In this document: positions 51,113 through 58,228 of the stretch, one piece after another
Numbering within the stretch: the stretch's first letter is position 1
Layout of the letters: every line of letters starts with the position of its first letter
Assembly (NCBI RefSeq): GCF_008180865.1
Contig: NZ_VTEX01000001.1
Location: 1,327,809-1,391,808, forward strand
Length of the DNA stretch: 64,000 nucleotides
DNA from: Rossellomorea aquimaris
Lineage (GTDB): Bacteria > Bacillota > Bacilli > Bacillales > Bacillaceae_B
Reading direction: 5' to 3'
Translations under genes and position numbers: made by a program
The notes under the pieces: generated by a model
Databases searched by the model: none
Told to the model about the DNA's origin: nothing
What the model saw: only the letters and a program-made list of their open reading frames with translations

Positions 51113-51283
51113 CTATTGAGTTGTTTCGGTTGCAGTCAGGTTTGAATGAACAAAAGTTTTTGAGTTTTTCTGGTATGAAGATATTTTCTTTTTTTGTGCT
51201 GAATCCTTCATCACATTTGATAAAACATACTTCATCATGAAGCCATACACTATTACAGTAAATACGATCAGAAACCATACCAT
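51113..51283 (-). CDS. Small membrane protein under Fur-like boxes
   Basis: The product is a 56-residue protein. The ATG at 51283 follows GGGTGGAG with 6-nt spacing. One helix (MVWFLIVFTVIVYGFMMKYV) is followed by a polar basic tail. I do not recognise the family. Two 7-1-7-type Fur boxes lie upstream, one in the spacer of a plausible promoter, and a terminator follows, so it is probably a monocistronic iron-repressed gene. This regulation is inferred from the sites. Confidence 0.6.
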   Translation of the reverse strand: MVWFLIVFTVIVYGFMMKYVLSNVMKDSAQKKKISSYQKNSKTFVHSNLTATETTQ

Positions 51284-51314
51284 ATTTGTCTCCACCCTTT
51301 TGTTATTTTATAAA

Positions 51315-51369
51315 TGAGAATAATTTTCATCTTCAATTAGAATCTTATCAAAAACGATAATCATTTTCA
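51315..51369 (-). promoter_or_regulatory. Two Fur-like operator boxes
   Basis: TGAGAATAATTTTCA (51315-51329) and CGATAATCATTTTCA (51355-51369) each match the 7-1-7 Fur consensus TGATAATnATTATCA at 13 of the 15 positions, counting the free central base. The first lies between TTGAAG and TATAAA promoter elements on the minus strand. PerR or Zur cannot be excluded by sequence alone. Confidence 0.6.
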
Positions 51370-51378
51370 ATAAGAAAT

Positions 51379-51954
51379 TTATTTTTCTTTTTTGAATAGT
51401 GGAATCCAGCCTTTAGTATGAAGGTGAATCCTTTCGTAATCGGTTTCAATTCGGAGGGCATTTTCCTCCAATGGGATCCGGATAGAGAGAATGAATTGAT
51501 TCAATAGTGCAAAGATAAAAAGTGTCCAATAAGCATTAAAGAGCAATGGGACAACTAAAAATTCCAATGTAACGATAAAATAATTAGGATGTTTCAAAAA
51601 TTTATAAGGACCTTTCGCGACCACTTCAGCGTTCGGAAGCACAATGATCTTCGTATTCCAGTACTTCCCGAGGGAAGTAATCACCCATATTCTTCCCAGT
51701 TGAGTCAGGATAAAACCAGTCAACAGGAGTGGCCAATAGGCATTAACTCCTTTATGAAAGATCCCTCCTTCTATTAGTAAAGAAACAAAAAACGCTATAT
51801 GGATGGCGACCATCATTTTATAATGGGACTGCCCATATTCTTTAGCTCCCAGTTCCTTCATCCACTTTTCATTGGACTTGGCAATGAATAGCTCCACAAG
51901 TCTCTGAATCATCAGTACTAAAAAAAACAGAATGAAATAGAGCATCATTCCCAC
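51379..51954 (-). CDS. bpsB: Isoprenylcysteine-carboxyl-methyltransferase family protein (YpbQ/BpsB)
   Basis: The product is a 191-residue membrane methyltransferase with about five helices. The C-terminal SAM-binding region GPYKFLKHPNYFIVTLEFLVVPLL and the late EENALRIETDYERI are typical of the family. In B. subtilis BpsB (YpbQ) methylates alkylpyrones made by the type III polyketide synthase BpsA. It overlaps bpsA by 10 bp, supporting that pairing. Confidence 0.9.
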   Translation of the reverse strand: MGMMLYFILFFLVLMIQRLVELFIAKSNEKWMKELGAKEYGQSHYKMMVAIHIAFFVSLLIEGGIFHKGVNAYWPLLLTGFILTQLGRIWVITSLGKYWNTKIIVLPNAEVVAKGPYKFLKHPNYFIVTLEFLVVPLLFNAYWTLFIFALLNQFILSIRIPLEENALRIETDYERIHLHTKGWIPLFKKEK

Positions 51955-53015
51955 CTCATCAAAAGCAGTTCTGAACTAAACCCTGGTCCTAAAGCGGTTC
52001 CCAAGCCTATATCTCCACGCTTACAGCCTTTATTCATAAATTCCTTCAGCACATACAAGATGGTTACAGATGACATATTCCCATATTCCTTCAACACCTT
52101 CAAAGATTCAGAGGTCATACTTTCATCCATCCCTAAAGCTTCCTGGTAGGCTTCAATCACTTTCCTGCCGCCGGGATGAGCCACGAAATGTTTAATGTCT
52201 TCAAGCCTAATACCATTAACGTTGATGAACCCCTCCACATTCGGACGTAGCCAGTTCCTTACAAGTGTTGGTATATCCTTTGAAAACACCACATACAGTC
52301 CATTATTCTTTACATCCCACCCCATCACATCAAGGGAATCCCGAAGCAGTGTCGACTGAGTGGCAAAAATGGTTGGCAAAGGATGCGTAATGCCTTTAAG
52401 CACTGGACTATCATCACCACAAATAACGGCACAAGCCACCCCATCCGCAAATAACGAGGTACCAATCAGATTGCTCTTTGACCGATCTCCATGCTGAAAG
52501 GTGAGAGAACAAAGTTCAATGGAAAGGACGAGAACATTCGCTTTAGGAAATGCTAAACAGTACTCATAAGCACGTGACAATCCACTCGCTCCACCAGCAC
52601 ACCCCAATCCCCAAATTGGTATTCGTTTTACATGAGGTGAGAATGGCAGATGATTCATGATTCTTGCTTCGAGACTTGGTGTCGCGATACCTGAGGTTGA
52701 TATCGTAATAATCGCATCAATATCTTCTAATGTAAGTTGATGTCGGGATAAGCTCTTCTTAACAACTTTGCTGCCTAAATCAACTGCATGATGAATGAAT
52801 TCATCATTCTTTTCTTGAAAGGTATGCTCTTCCGAGAACCAGTCGATATCTTTTACGAAATAACGGCTATCTATTTCACCATTTTCAAACACGGAGAGAA
52901 GACGTCCGATATCTTTAAAACTTTTGGAAAACAACTGTTTCGCAAATTCTGCCGCTTCTTTTTGCGTAATTTTCACAGGGGGAATCTCGGTTTCAACTGA
53001 GAGAATTTTGGGCAT
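51945..53015 (-). CDS. bpsA: Type III polyketide synthase (BpsA/BcsA-like alkylpyrone synthase)
   Basis: The product is a 356-residue chalcone-synthase-like enzyme that extends acyl-CoA with malonyl-CoA units to alkylpyrones. The catalytic triad is visible: Cys139 in IWGLGCAGG, His280 in FVAHPGGRKV, Asn313 in YGNMSSVT. The ATG at 53015 (MPKILSVETEIPPVKITQ) follows TAAGGAG; the frame continues upstream without a site. It is co-transcribed with bpsB. Confidence 0.93.
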   Translation of the reverse strand: MPKILSVETEIPPVKITQKEAAEFAKQLFSKSFKDIGRLLSVFENGEIDSRYFVKDIDWFSEEHTFQEKNDEFIHHAVDLGSKVVKKSLSRHQLTLEDIDAIITISTSGIATPSLEARIMNHLPFSPHVKRIPIWGLGCAGGASGLSRAYEYCLAFPKANVLVLSIELCSLTFQHGDRSKSNLIGTSLFADGVACAVICGDDSPVLKGITHPLPTIFATQSTLLRDSLDVMGWDVKNNGLYVVFSKDIPTLVRNWLRPNVEGFINVNGIRLEDIKHFVAHPGGRKVIEAYQEALGMDESMTSESLKVLKEYGNMSSVTILYVLKEFMNKGCKRGDIGLGTALGPGFSSELLLMRWE

Positions 53016-53217
53016 AATCAAATCACTCCTTACAATTCCATGTAAGGATAGCTTTTCCATTCACTCACAAATCATGTATTAGATTCCCCTTCTCTTACCA
53101 AAGGAGCGATTGAAACCCTCCAAAATGTTCATTATTATGAAAATAATACTAAATTACACATCTTTAGTACCAGGTATTATGGTATGATTACAGTGACAAA
53201 ATAGCGGAGGATACGAC

Positions 53218-53667
53218 ATGATTTTAACGAGAAGTGTAACAGATATTTTAAATAGTTCAATTGAAGCCCTTAAAGGGGTGATCCCCTTATACATTGACGT
53301 TTTACAGCCCTCGTTATTGACTGAGCCCTTTAGTCAGCATAAAATCGGAGTACTCATTGGAATTACCGGGGATGTAAGGGGCCGAATGATTATTGATGGT
53401 GAAGAAGAGTGCTTTCAATCCCTTGGGGCTTCAATGTTCGGTATGCCACTAGAAGGAGAAATGCTTGAATCTTTTGCAGGTGAATTAGGAAACATGATTG
53501 CAGGAAACCTTGCTACTCTATTAGCTCAAGCCGGCCATACCCTGGACATCACTCCCCCTACCGTCATTGTTGGTCAATCAAAAATGTACGGGTTCGAAAA
53601 ACCCCTAAAGCTGCCCATAGTCATTGAGAATGTGGGACATTTCTTAGTAATTCTAATGATTGAATAA
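53218..53667 (+). CDS. cheX: CheX-like CheY-P phosphatase
   Basis: The product is a 149-residue protein of the CheC/CheX/FliY family. The single active-site helix has the CheX signature ESFAGELGNMIAGN (about 85-98), containing the catalytic Glu and Asn. By family it dephosphorylates CheY-P and so resets chemotaxis signalling. B. subtilis has CheC and FliY rather than CheX, so this gene may act with other receptors such as the one at 10281. It stands alone, outside a che operon. GCGGAGG lies upstream. Confidence 0.85.
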   Translation: MILTRSVTDILNSSIEALKGVIPLYIDVLQPSLLTEPFSQHKIGVLIGITGDVRGRMIIDGEEECFQSLGASMFGMPLEGEMLESFAGELGNMIAGNLATLLAQAGHTLDITPPTVIVGQSKMYGFEKPLKLPIVIENVGHFLVILMIE

Positions 53668-53683
53668 TTGCCCTGAAATAGAT

Positions 53684-53718
53684 AAAAGGCTAACCTCAAG
53701 CATATTGGTTAGCCTTTT
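53684..53718. terminator. Bidirectional terminator between cheX and the SDR gene
   Basis: AAAAGGCTAACC and GGTTAGCCTTTT form a 12-bp stem with A/T tracts on both sides. Confidence 0.88.
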
Positions 53719-53723
53719 AGTGT

Positions 53724-54494
53724 TTAGAAACCTTGAATCGTCATGCCGCCATCTACAAAAATGGTTTGACCGGTAACATAATTCGAAGCATCCGATGATA
53801 AGAAAACAGCCGGTCCCACAAGTTCTTCCAGTTCACCGATTCTTTTTAAAGGTGTTACGGCCAAAATATCGTTTACATATTCTTCATTTTGCAATAATTC
53901 TGCCGTTAATGGTGTTTTAAAATACCAAGGCCCGATACTATTCACATTGATATTGTATTTTCCCCATTCCATGGCTAAAACCTTCGTCATTTGAATCATG
54001 GCCGCTTTCGTCGAAGCGTACACAACCCCCGTACGTAAGGCAACATGACCAGCAACAGACGCTATGTTAATGATTTTCCCCTGCTTCTTTTCCTTCATAT
54101 GTTTACCTGTTTCCTGACTCATCATAAAAGCAGATTTTAAATTTGTATCCATGATGGTTTGCCACTCTTGATCCGTAACCTCAAGGGCAGTAGAACGGAT
54201 ATTCATTCCTGCGTTATTAATCAAAATATCAATGGAACGTTTTTGATCTTCTATGTAAGCAATCGCTTTTCGAATTTCCTCCCTTGATGTTATATCTGTA
54301 GGGATTATATACGCCTTTCTACCCAGCTTTTCTATTTCACTTGCCACATCTTCTAAATCATTCCGCGTTCTAGATAGCAGGACAACATCCGCTCCTGCTT
54401 CAGCTAAACCAATACTGAGAGCTCGTCCAATTCCACGGCCTGCCCCGGTGACCACTGCCAATTTATCGTTTAATGAAAATGAAGGTAAATACAT
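53724..54494 (-). CDS. Short-chain dehydrogenase/reductase
   Basis: The product is a 256-residue SDR oxidoreductase. The cofactor loop VTGAGRGIGRA (about 16-26) with SRTRND after strand 2 suggests NADP(H). NNAGMNIRS, IINIASVAGH and the active-site YASTK (about 157-161) follow, and the C-terminal GQTIFVDGGMT is standard. Substrate not determined; 3-oxoacyl or sugar/polyol substrates are possible. The ATG at 54494 follows GAGGTGG. Confidence 0.88.
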   Translation of the reverse strand: MYLPSFSLNDKLAVVTGAGRGIGRALSIGLAEAGADVVLLSRTRNDLEDVASEIEKLGRKAYIIPTDITSREEIRKAIAYIEDQKRSIDILINNAGMNIRSTALEVTDQEWQTIMDTNLKSAFMMSQETGKHMKEKKQGKIINIASVAGHVALRTGVVYASTKAAMIQMTKVLAMEWGKYNINVNSIGPWYFKTPLTAELLQNEEYVNDILAVTPLKRIGELEELVGPAVFLSSDASNYVTGQTIFVDGGMTIQGF

Positions 54495-54561
54495 CTTCAC
54501 ACCACCTCACCAATTATTTGAATCTTCTATATATTAACACAGTCCCTTTGTCGATAACACT

Positions 54562-54696
54562 TTAACCGTTTTTCTTATTTCCTTGTCCATTTTGAACATG
54601 AATATTGATTTTCCCCTCGACATCGATGTGACATTGAGGACAAACCGTTTTCTCAGAATAAATCTGGCAGCACTGTTTACAATAATATTTTTCCAT
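54562..54696 (-). CDS. Small zinc-ribbon protein, 44 residues
   Basis: The ATG at 54696 follows GGGGGGC with good spacing. MEKYYCKQCCQIYSEKTVCP holds C6, C9, C10 and C19, followed by QC at 22: two CxxC knuckles of a zinc ribbon. The tail is polar. No family recognised. A longer in-frame reading to 54831 has no ribosome site and unlikely composition. Confidence 0.6.
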   Translation of the reverse strand: MEKYYCKQCCQIYSEKTVCPQCHIDVEGKINIHVQNGQGNKKNG

Positions 54697-54906
54697 CGGA
54701 TAGCCCCCCATAAATTGCTCACTCATACACTCTATGCACATTCTTGACAGATGTGAACCAGTGAAAGACCTATCCCTTCCTGACTTCACATTTATTTCAC
54801 AATATTTCAAGTAACCTGTGACATTTATCACAGATTCATAGCGGTTTACACCTTTATGATAGTGATAACAAAATCAATCATCCAATGAATGGAAGGAATG
54901 AAATAT

Positions 54907-55056
54907 ATGCCGAAACCGGAATTTCATCAAAAGTCAGAGGTTAAGGTCGAAGAGTCTACTTCTTTAAAAGGTACTTTTATTTCGGTCCTGTTTCTAGGCG
55001 GATTTTTAGTGCTTACATGGCTAGGGGTATTCATCCTATTTTTAAATCGTTTTTAA
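54907..55056 (+). CDS. ba3-type cytochrome c oxidase subunit IIa-like peptide
   Basis: The product is a 49-residue peptide with a polar N-terminus (MPKPEFHQKSEVKVEESTSL) and one C-terminal membrane helix (ISVLFLGGFLVLTWLGVFILF). It begins 20 bp before the CuA-subunit gene. In ba3 oxidases, a short subunit IIa supplies the helix missing from subunit II, and size and place fit. GGAAGGAATG precedes the ATG. Confidence 0.8.
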   Translation: MPKPEFHQKSEVKVEESTSLKGTFISVLFLGGFLVLTWLGVFILFLNRF

Positions 55057-55075
55057 CTTTGAAGGAGTGGTTTAC

Positions 55076-55552
55076 ATGCACATGCATCGTTATGAAAAAT
55101 GGTGGTTAACGTTAGGAACAGGGTCTCTTATTTTATTTTTAATTATTTTAGGCATCAGTGCTTTTCACCAAGGACATCAACCTCCAAGCGCGAAAGCATA
55201 CGTCAATCCTGAGCAAGTGGATAAAATCTCGCCTTTTAACGAGCCGGGATTGAAGAAAGTAGAAGGAAAGGCTTGGGATTACGAATTAGTGTTTGTCGCA
55301 TCTGCCTTTCTCTACACGCCCGGGGAAATTGAAATACCTAAAGGATCTACACTTAAAATCATCGCCACAACAAAAGATGTTGTTCACGGATTTGAAGTTG
55401 CAGGAACAAATATTAATATGATGCTTGAACCAGGGTTTGTCAGTGAATATACAACAACCCTTGATAAGACAGGGGAATTTCTAGTTGTCTGTAATGAATA
55501 TTGTGGTGTAGGTCATCACACAATGAAATCTATGATTAAGGTGGTGGACTAA
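55076..55552 (+). CDS. Cytochrome c oxidase subunit II, ba3 type (CuA)
   Basis: The product is a 158-residue protein with one N-terminal membrane anchor (LGTGSLILFLIILGISAF) and an external cupredoxin domain. The CuA site is complete: His in VVHGFEV, then CNEYCGVGHHTM with two Cys, His and Met (C-x3-C-x3-H-x2-M). A single anchor and short length are typical of the ba3 type (CbaB). The ATG at 55076 follows GAAGGAG. It accepts electrons from cytochrome c and passes them to subunit I. It ends 1 bp before the next gene. Confidence 0.93.
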   Translation: MHMHRYEKWWLTLGTGSLILFLIILGISAFHQGHQPPSAKAYVNPEQVDKISPFNEPGLKKVEGKAWDYELVFVASAFLYTPGEIEIPKGSTLKIIATTKDVVHGFEVAGTNINMMLEPGFVSEYTTTLDKTGEFLVVCNEYCGVGHHTMKSMIKVVD

Positions 55553-55553
55553 A

Positions 55554-57200
55554 ATGAAGCGATTTGTAAGGATTGATAAAAAAGATGCTACATTGGCGAT
55601 GGCACATATTTATGTAGGCTTTATTGCCTTGGCACTAGGTGGATTGGCAGGATTATTACAAGTGTTGGTGAGGTCAGGGAAGTTCATATTGCCTGCAGGG
55701 ATCGGCTATTATCAGGTGTTAACGGTTCACGGTGTATTACTGGGGTTGGTATTGACCACTTTCTTCATCTTAGGATTCCAGCATGCTGCCATTTCGCGAA
55801 CTTCCGGTACCTATTCCGGGAAATCCCGCTTGTTTGGCTGGTTAGGCTTCTGGGTCATGCTTATGGGCACAATCATGGCCGCTGTTATGATTCTATTAAA
55901 TGAAGCAACTGTACTATATACTTTCTATGCTCCTTTGCAGGCCCACTGGATATTTTACTTAGGGTTGACCTTCGTCGTTGTTGGAAGCTGGTTGGGTGGA
56001 GCCGGCATGATCATCAAATATGTAAGCTGGCGAAAAGAAAACCCTGGACAACCAAGCCCTCTGTTAACATTCATGGCCATCATCAATACCGTCTTATGGA
56101 TTGTCGCCACCATTGGTGTGGCTGGAACGGTTTTATTTCAGCTCCTTCCTTGGTCTCTCGGTCTCGTTGATCGGGTAGATGTACTTGTTAGCAGAACATT
56201 ATTTTGGTATTTCGGTCATCCCCTTGTATATTTTTGGCTGCTGCCTGCCTATATGGCATGGTATGTCATTATCCCAAAAATCATTGGCGGGAAAATATTT
56301 TCAGATTCGTTAGCCAGACTTTCCTTTATATTGTTCCTCCTATTCTCTATCCCGGTTGGTTTTCATCACCAATTAGTGGAACCGGGAATCGACGCGTATT
56401 GGAAGTTTTTACAGGTAGTTCTTACCTTTATGGTTGTCATACCTTCCTTGATGACTGCATTTTCTCTGTTCGCAACCTTTGAAATGTACGGCAGATCCAA
56501 AGGAGCTACCGGATTGTTTGGATGGTTTAGGAAGTTACCATGGGGAGATGCCCGCTTTACAGTGCCATTTATCGGCATGGTTGCCTTTATCCCAGCGGGA
56601 GCAGGCGGATTAATCAATGCATCGAACCAGATGAACCAGGTTGTTCATAACACCATCTGGGTCACCGGTCACTTTCACTTAACCTTGGCCACTTCTGTTG
56701 TCTTGACGTTCTTCGGTATTGCCTATTGGCTCGTACCTCATTTAACAGGACGCGTCTTGACGAAAGCAATGAACAAGCTGGCGATCGTGCAAGCCATTGT
56801 TTGGTCTGTAGGAATGGGCATCATGTCAGGTGCCATGCATGCTGTCGGATTACTCGGCGCTCCAAGAAGATCCTCTTTTTCAACTTATGGGGATGCACCG
56901 CAAGCCCTTGAATGGATTCCGTATCAAGTCGCACAAGCCATCGGGGGAACGATTCTTTTTATCGGGATCATTCTGGTTCTATACATCTTTATCAATCTGG
57001 CATTCTTCGCACCTAAAGGAGAGGAAGAATTCCCAGTCGGTGAAAAAGCCGAAGCAACTGAGAAAACACCAATGGCTATTGAAAACTGGAGGATTTGGTT
57101 AACCATCTTAGCAGCCCTCATTCTTGTTGCCTATACCGTTCCTTTCATAGACATGATTCAAAACGCGCCTCCTGCTTCCAAGGGATATCGTTTGTGGTAA
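55554..57200 (+). CDS. Cytochrome c oxidase subunit I, ba3 type
   Basis: The product is a 548-residue protein with about 13 membrane helices. Haem b ligand His in TVHGVLLGLV, CuB ligands in WYFGHPLVYFWLLPAYMAWY (with the Tyr crosslinked in ba3 oxidases) and FHHQLVEPG, and haem a3 ligand in TGHFHLTLATS are seen. These patterns fit the B-family (ba3) oxygen reductases, which pump protons with high oxygen affinity. It is the last gene of a three-gene operon; the hairpin B array starts 5 bp after the stop codon. Confidence 0.93.
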   Translation: MKRFVRIDKKDATLAMAHIYVGFIALALGGLAGLLQVLVRSGKFILPAGIGYYQVLTVHGVLLGLVLTTFFILGFQHAAISRTSGTYSGKSRLFGWLGFWVMLMGTIMAAVMILLNEATVLYTFYAPLQAHWIFYLGLTFVVVGSWLGGAGMIIKYVSWRKENPGQPSPLLTFMAIINTVLWIVATIGVAGTVLFQLLPWSLGLVDRVDVLVSRTLFWYFGHPLVYFWLLPAYMAWYVIIPKIIGGKIFSDSLARLSFILFLLFSIPVGFHHQLVEPGIDAYWKFLQVVLTFMVVIPSLMTAFSLFATFEMYGRSKGATGLFGWFRKLPWGDARFTVPFIGMVAFIPAGAGGLINASNQMNQVVHNTIWVTGHFHLTLATSVVLTFFGIAYWLVPHLTGRVLTKAMNKLAIVQAIVWSVGMGIMSGAMHAVGLLGAPRRSSFSTYGDAPQALEWIPYQVAQAIGGTILFIGIILVLYIFINLAFFAPKGEEEFPVGEKAEATEKTPMAIENWRIWLTILAALILVAYTVPFIDMIQNAPPASKGYRLW

Positions 57201-57204
57201 ATAG

Positions 57205-57732
57205 AAAAGCGGAGGCGGCTCGCCCTGGGGCGACAAGCATAAGCCAAGTAACCCGGAAAGGCGCTCTTTGCCTTTTTGTGTTACTTGACTTATGACCTCG
57301 AGCCCCAAGCCGCCGGAGCTGGACATATGGAAAAGCGGAGGCGGCTCGCCCTGGGGCGACAAGCATAAGCCAAGTAACCCGGAAAGGCGCTCTTTGCCTT
57401 TTTGGGTTACCTGGCTTATGACCTCGAGCCTCTAAGCCCTGGAGCTGGACATATCGAAAAGCGGAAGGGCTTTGCCCAGAGGCGACAAGCATAAGGCGGC
57501 CCCACCGGAAAGGCGCTCTTTGCCTTTTTGGTGGGGCTGACTTATGACCTCGAGCCTCTAAGCCCTGGAGCTGGACATCGCGAAAAGCGGAAGGGCTTTG
57601 CCCAGAGGCGACAAGCATAAGGCGGCCCCACCGGAAAGGCGCTCTTTGCCTTTTTGGTGGGGCTGACTTATGACCTCGAGCCTCTAAGCCCTGGAGCTGG
57701 ACATCGCGAAAAGCGGAGGCGGCATGGTCAGG
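57205..57732 (+). repeat. Tandem array of hairpin repeat B: four full 126-bp units and a partial fifth
   Basis: Units start at 57205, 57331, 57457, 57583 and 57709, an exact 126-bp period. Each begins AAAAGCGGA and ends GGAGCTGGACA, with constant tip GGAAAGGCGCTCTTTGCC. Units 3 and 4 are identical. The arms covary: unit 1 GGCGGCT/AGCCGCC and GGGGC/GCCCC; units 3-4 AGGGCTT/AAGCCCT and AGAGGC/GCCTCT; inner GTAAC/GTTAC versus CCCCACC/GGTGGGG. The frames running through it are a by-product of the 42-codon period. Confidence 0.92.
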
Positions 57733-57766
57733 AAGGAAATTACTAAATGTATACTTATACTAATGG

Positions 57767-57796
57767 AAAAGAGGCTGCCTCGGGCAGCCTCTTTTC
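57767..57796. terminator. Bidirectional terminator after the GyrI-like gene
   Basis: AAAAGAGGCTGCC and GGGCAGCCTCTTTT form a 13-bp stem with a minimal loop and T/A tracts on both sides. Confidence 0.88.
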
Positions 57797-58206
57797 TATT
57801 TCTCTTTAATAGGAACAAACAACTCTAATTTCCGTCTGGAGTAGTCTTTTTCATAGCCATTTTCCTTAATCCAATTAAAGATCGAAAAGTAGGCTTGTTC
57901 TACTTCCGTTGACAGCCCTTCATAAAGAGCGTGAGCATAGACGCCTGCAGGGAGAGACAGTTCGACTAACCCCGGTGGAAGCTTGTCCACACGATCAACC
58001 TCTACGGTACAATAATACGTAAAATCAGTCGCTCTGTCATGGAAAGGAGCGTATATGCATTCATCTCCATTGATGTGGTGAATGGATGGGATCATCTGTA
58101 GAAACTTAGTGAATAGTCTCGGGATCTCTGCCCCTTTTCCATATGGACCTGTCCAGCCTATTCCAACAAGCAATTTATCCTCTAGTGATGCAACGTTTAT
58201 TTCCAT
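57796..58206 (-). CDS. GyrI-like / AraC effector-binding domain protein
   Basis: The product is a 136-residue stand-alone GyrI-like (SOUL/Rob-type) small-molecule-binding domain. VGIGWTGPYGKGAEIPRLFTKFL, FTYYCTVEV and LELFVPIKE are typical. There is no DNA-binding domain, so it may bind or sequester a ligand, or hydrolyse it as some members do. It lies downstream of ypwA by 22 bp on the same strand and ends in a strong terminator. Confidence 0.8.
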   Translation of the reverse strand: MEINVASLEDKLLVGIGWTGPYGKGAEIPRLFTKFLQMIPSIHHINGDECIYAPFHDRATDFTYYCTVEVDRVDKLPPGLVELSLPAGVYAHALYEGLSTEVEQAYFSIFNWIKENGYEKDYSRRKLELFVPIKEK

Positions 58207-58228
58207 GATTTTGCCTCCATTGTATTCG

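Noticed and set aside
57145..57618. A 157-codon minus-strand frame with three internal repeats across the hairpin B array
   Set aside because: The frame exists because the unit is 126 bp (42 codons). No ribosome site, and similar frames occur wherever the repeat is found; the conserved object is the hairpin.
57205..57732. Integron-type attC array
   Set aside because: There are no cassettes between the hairpins, no GTTRRRY core sites, and no integrase in the window.
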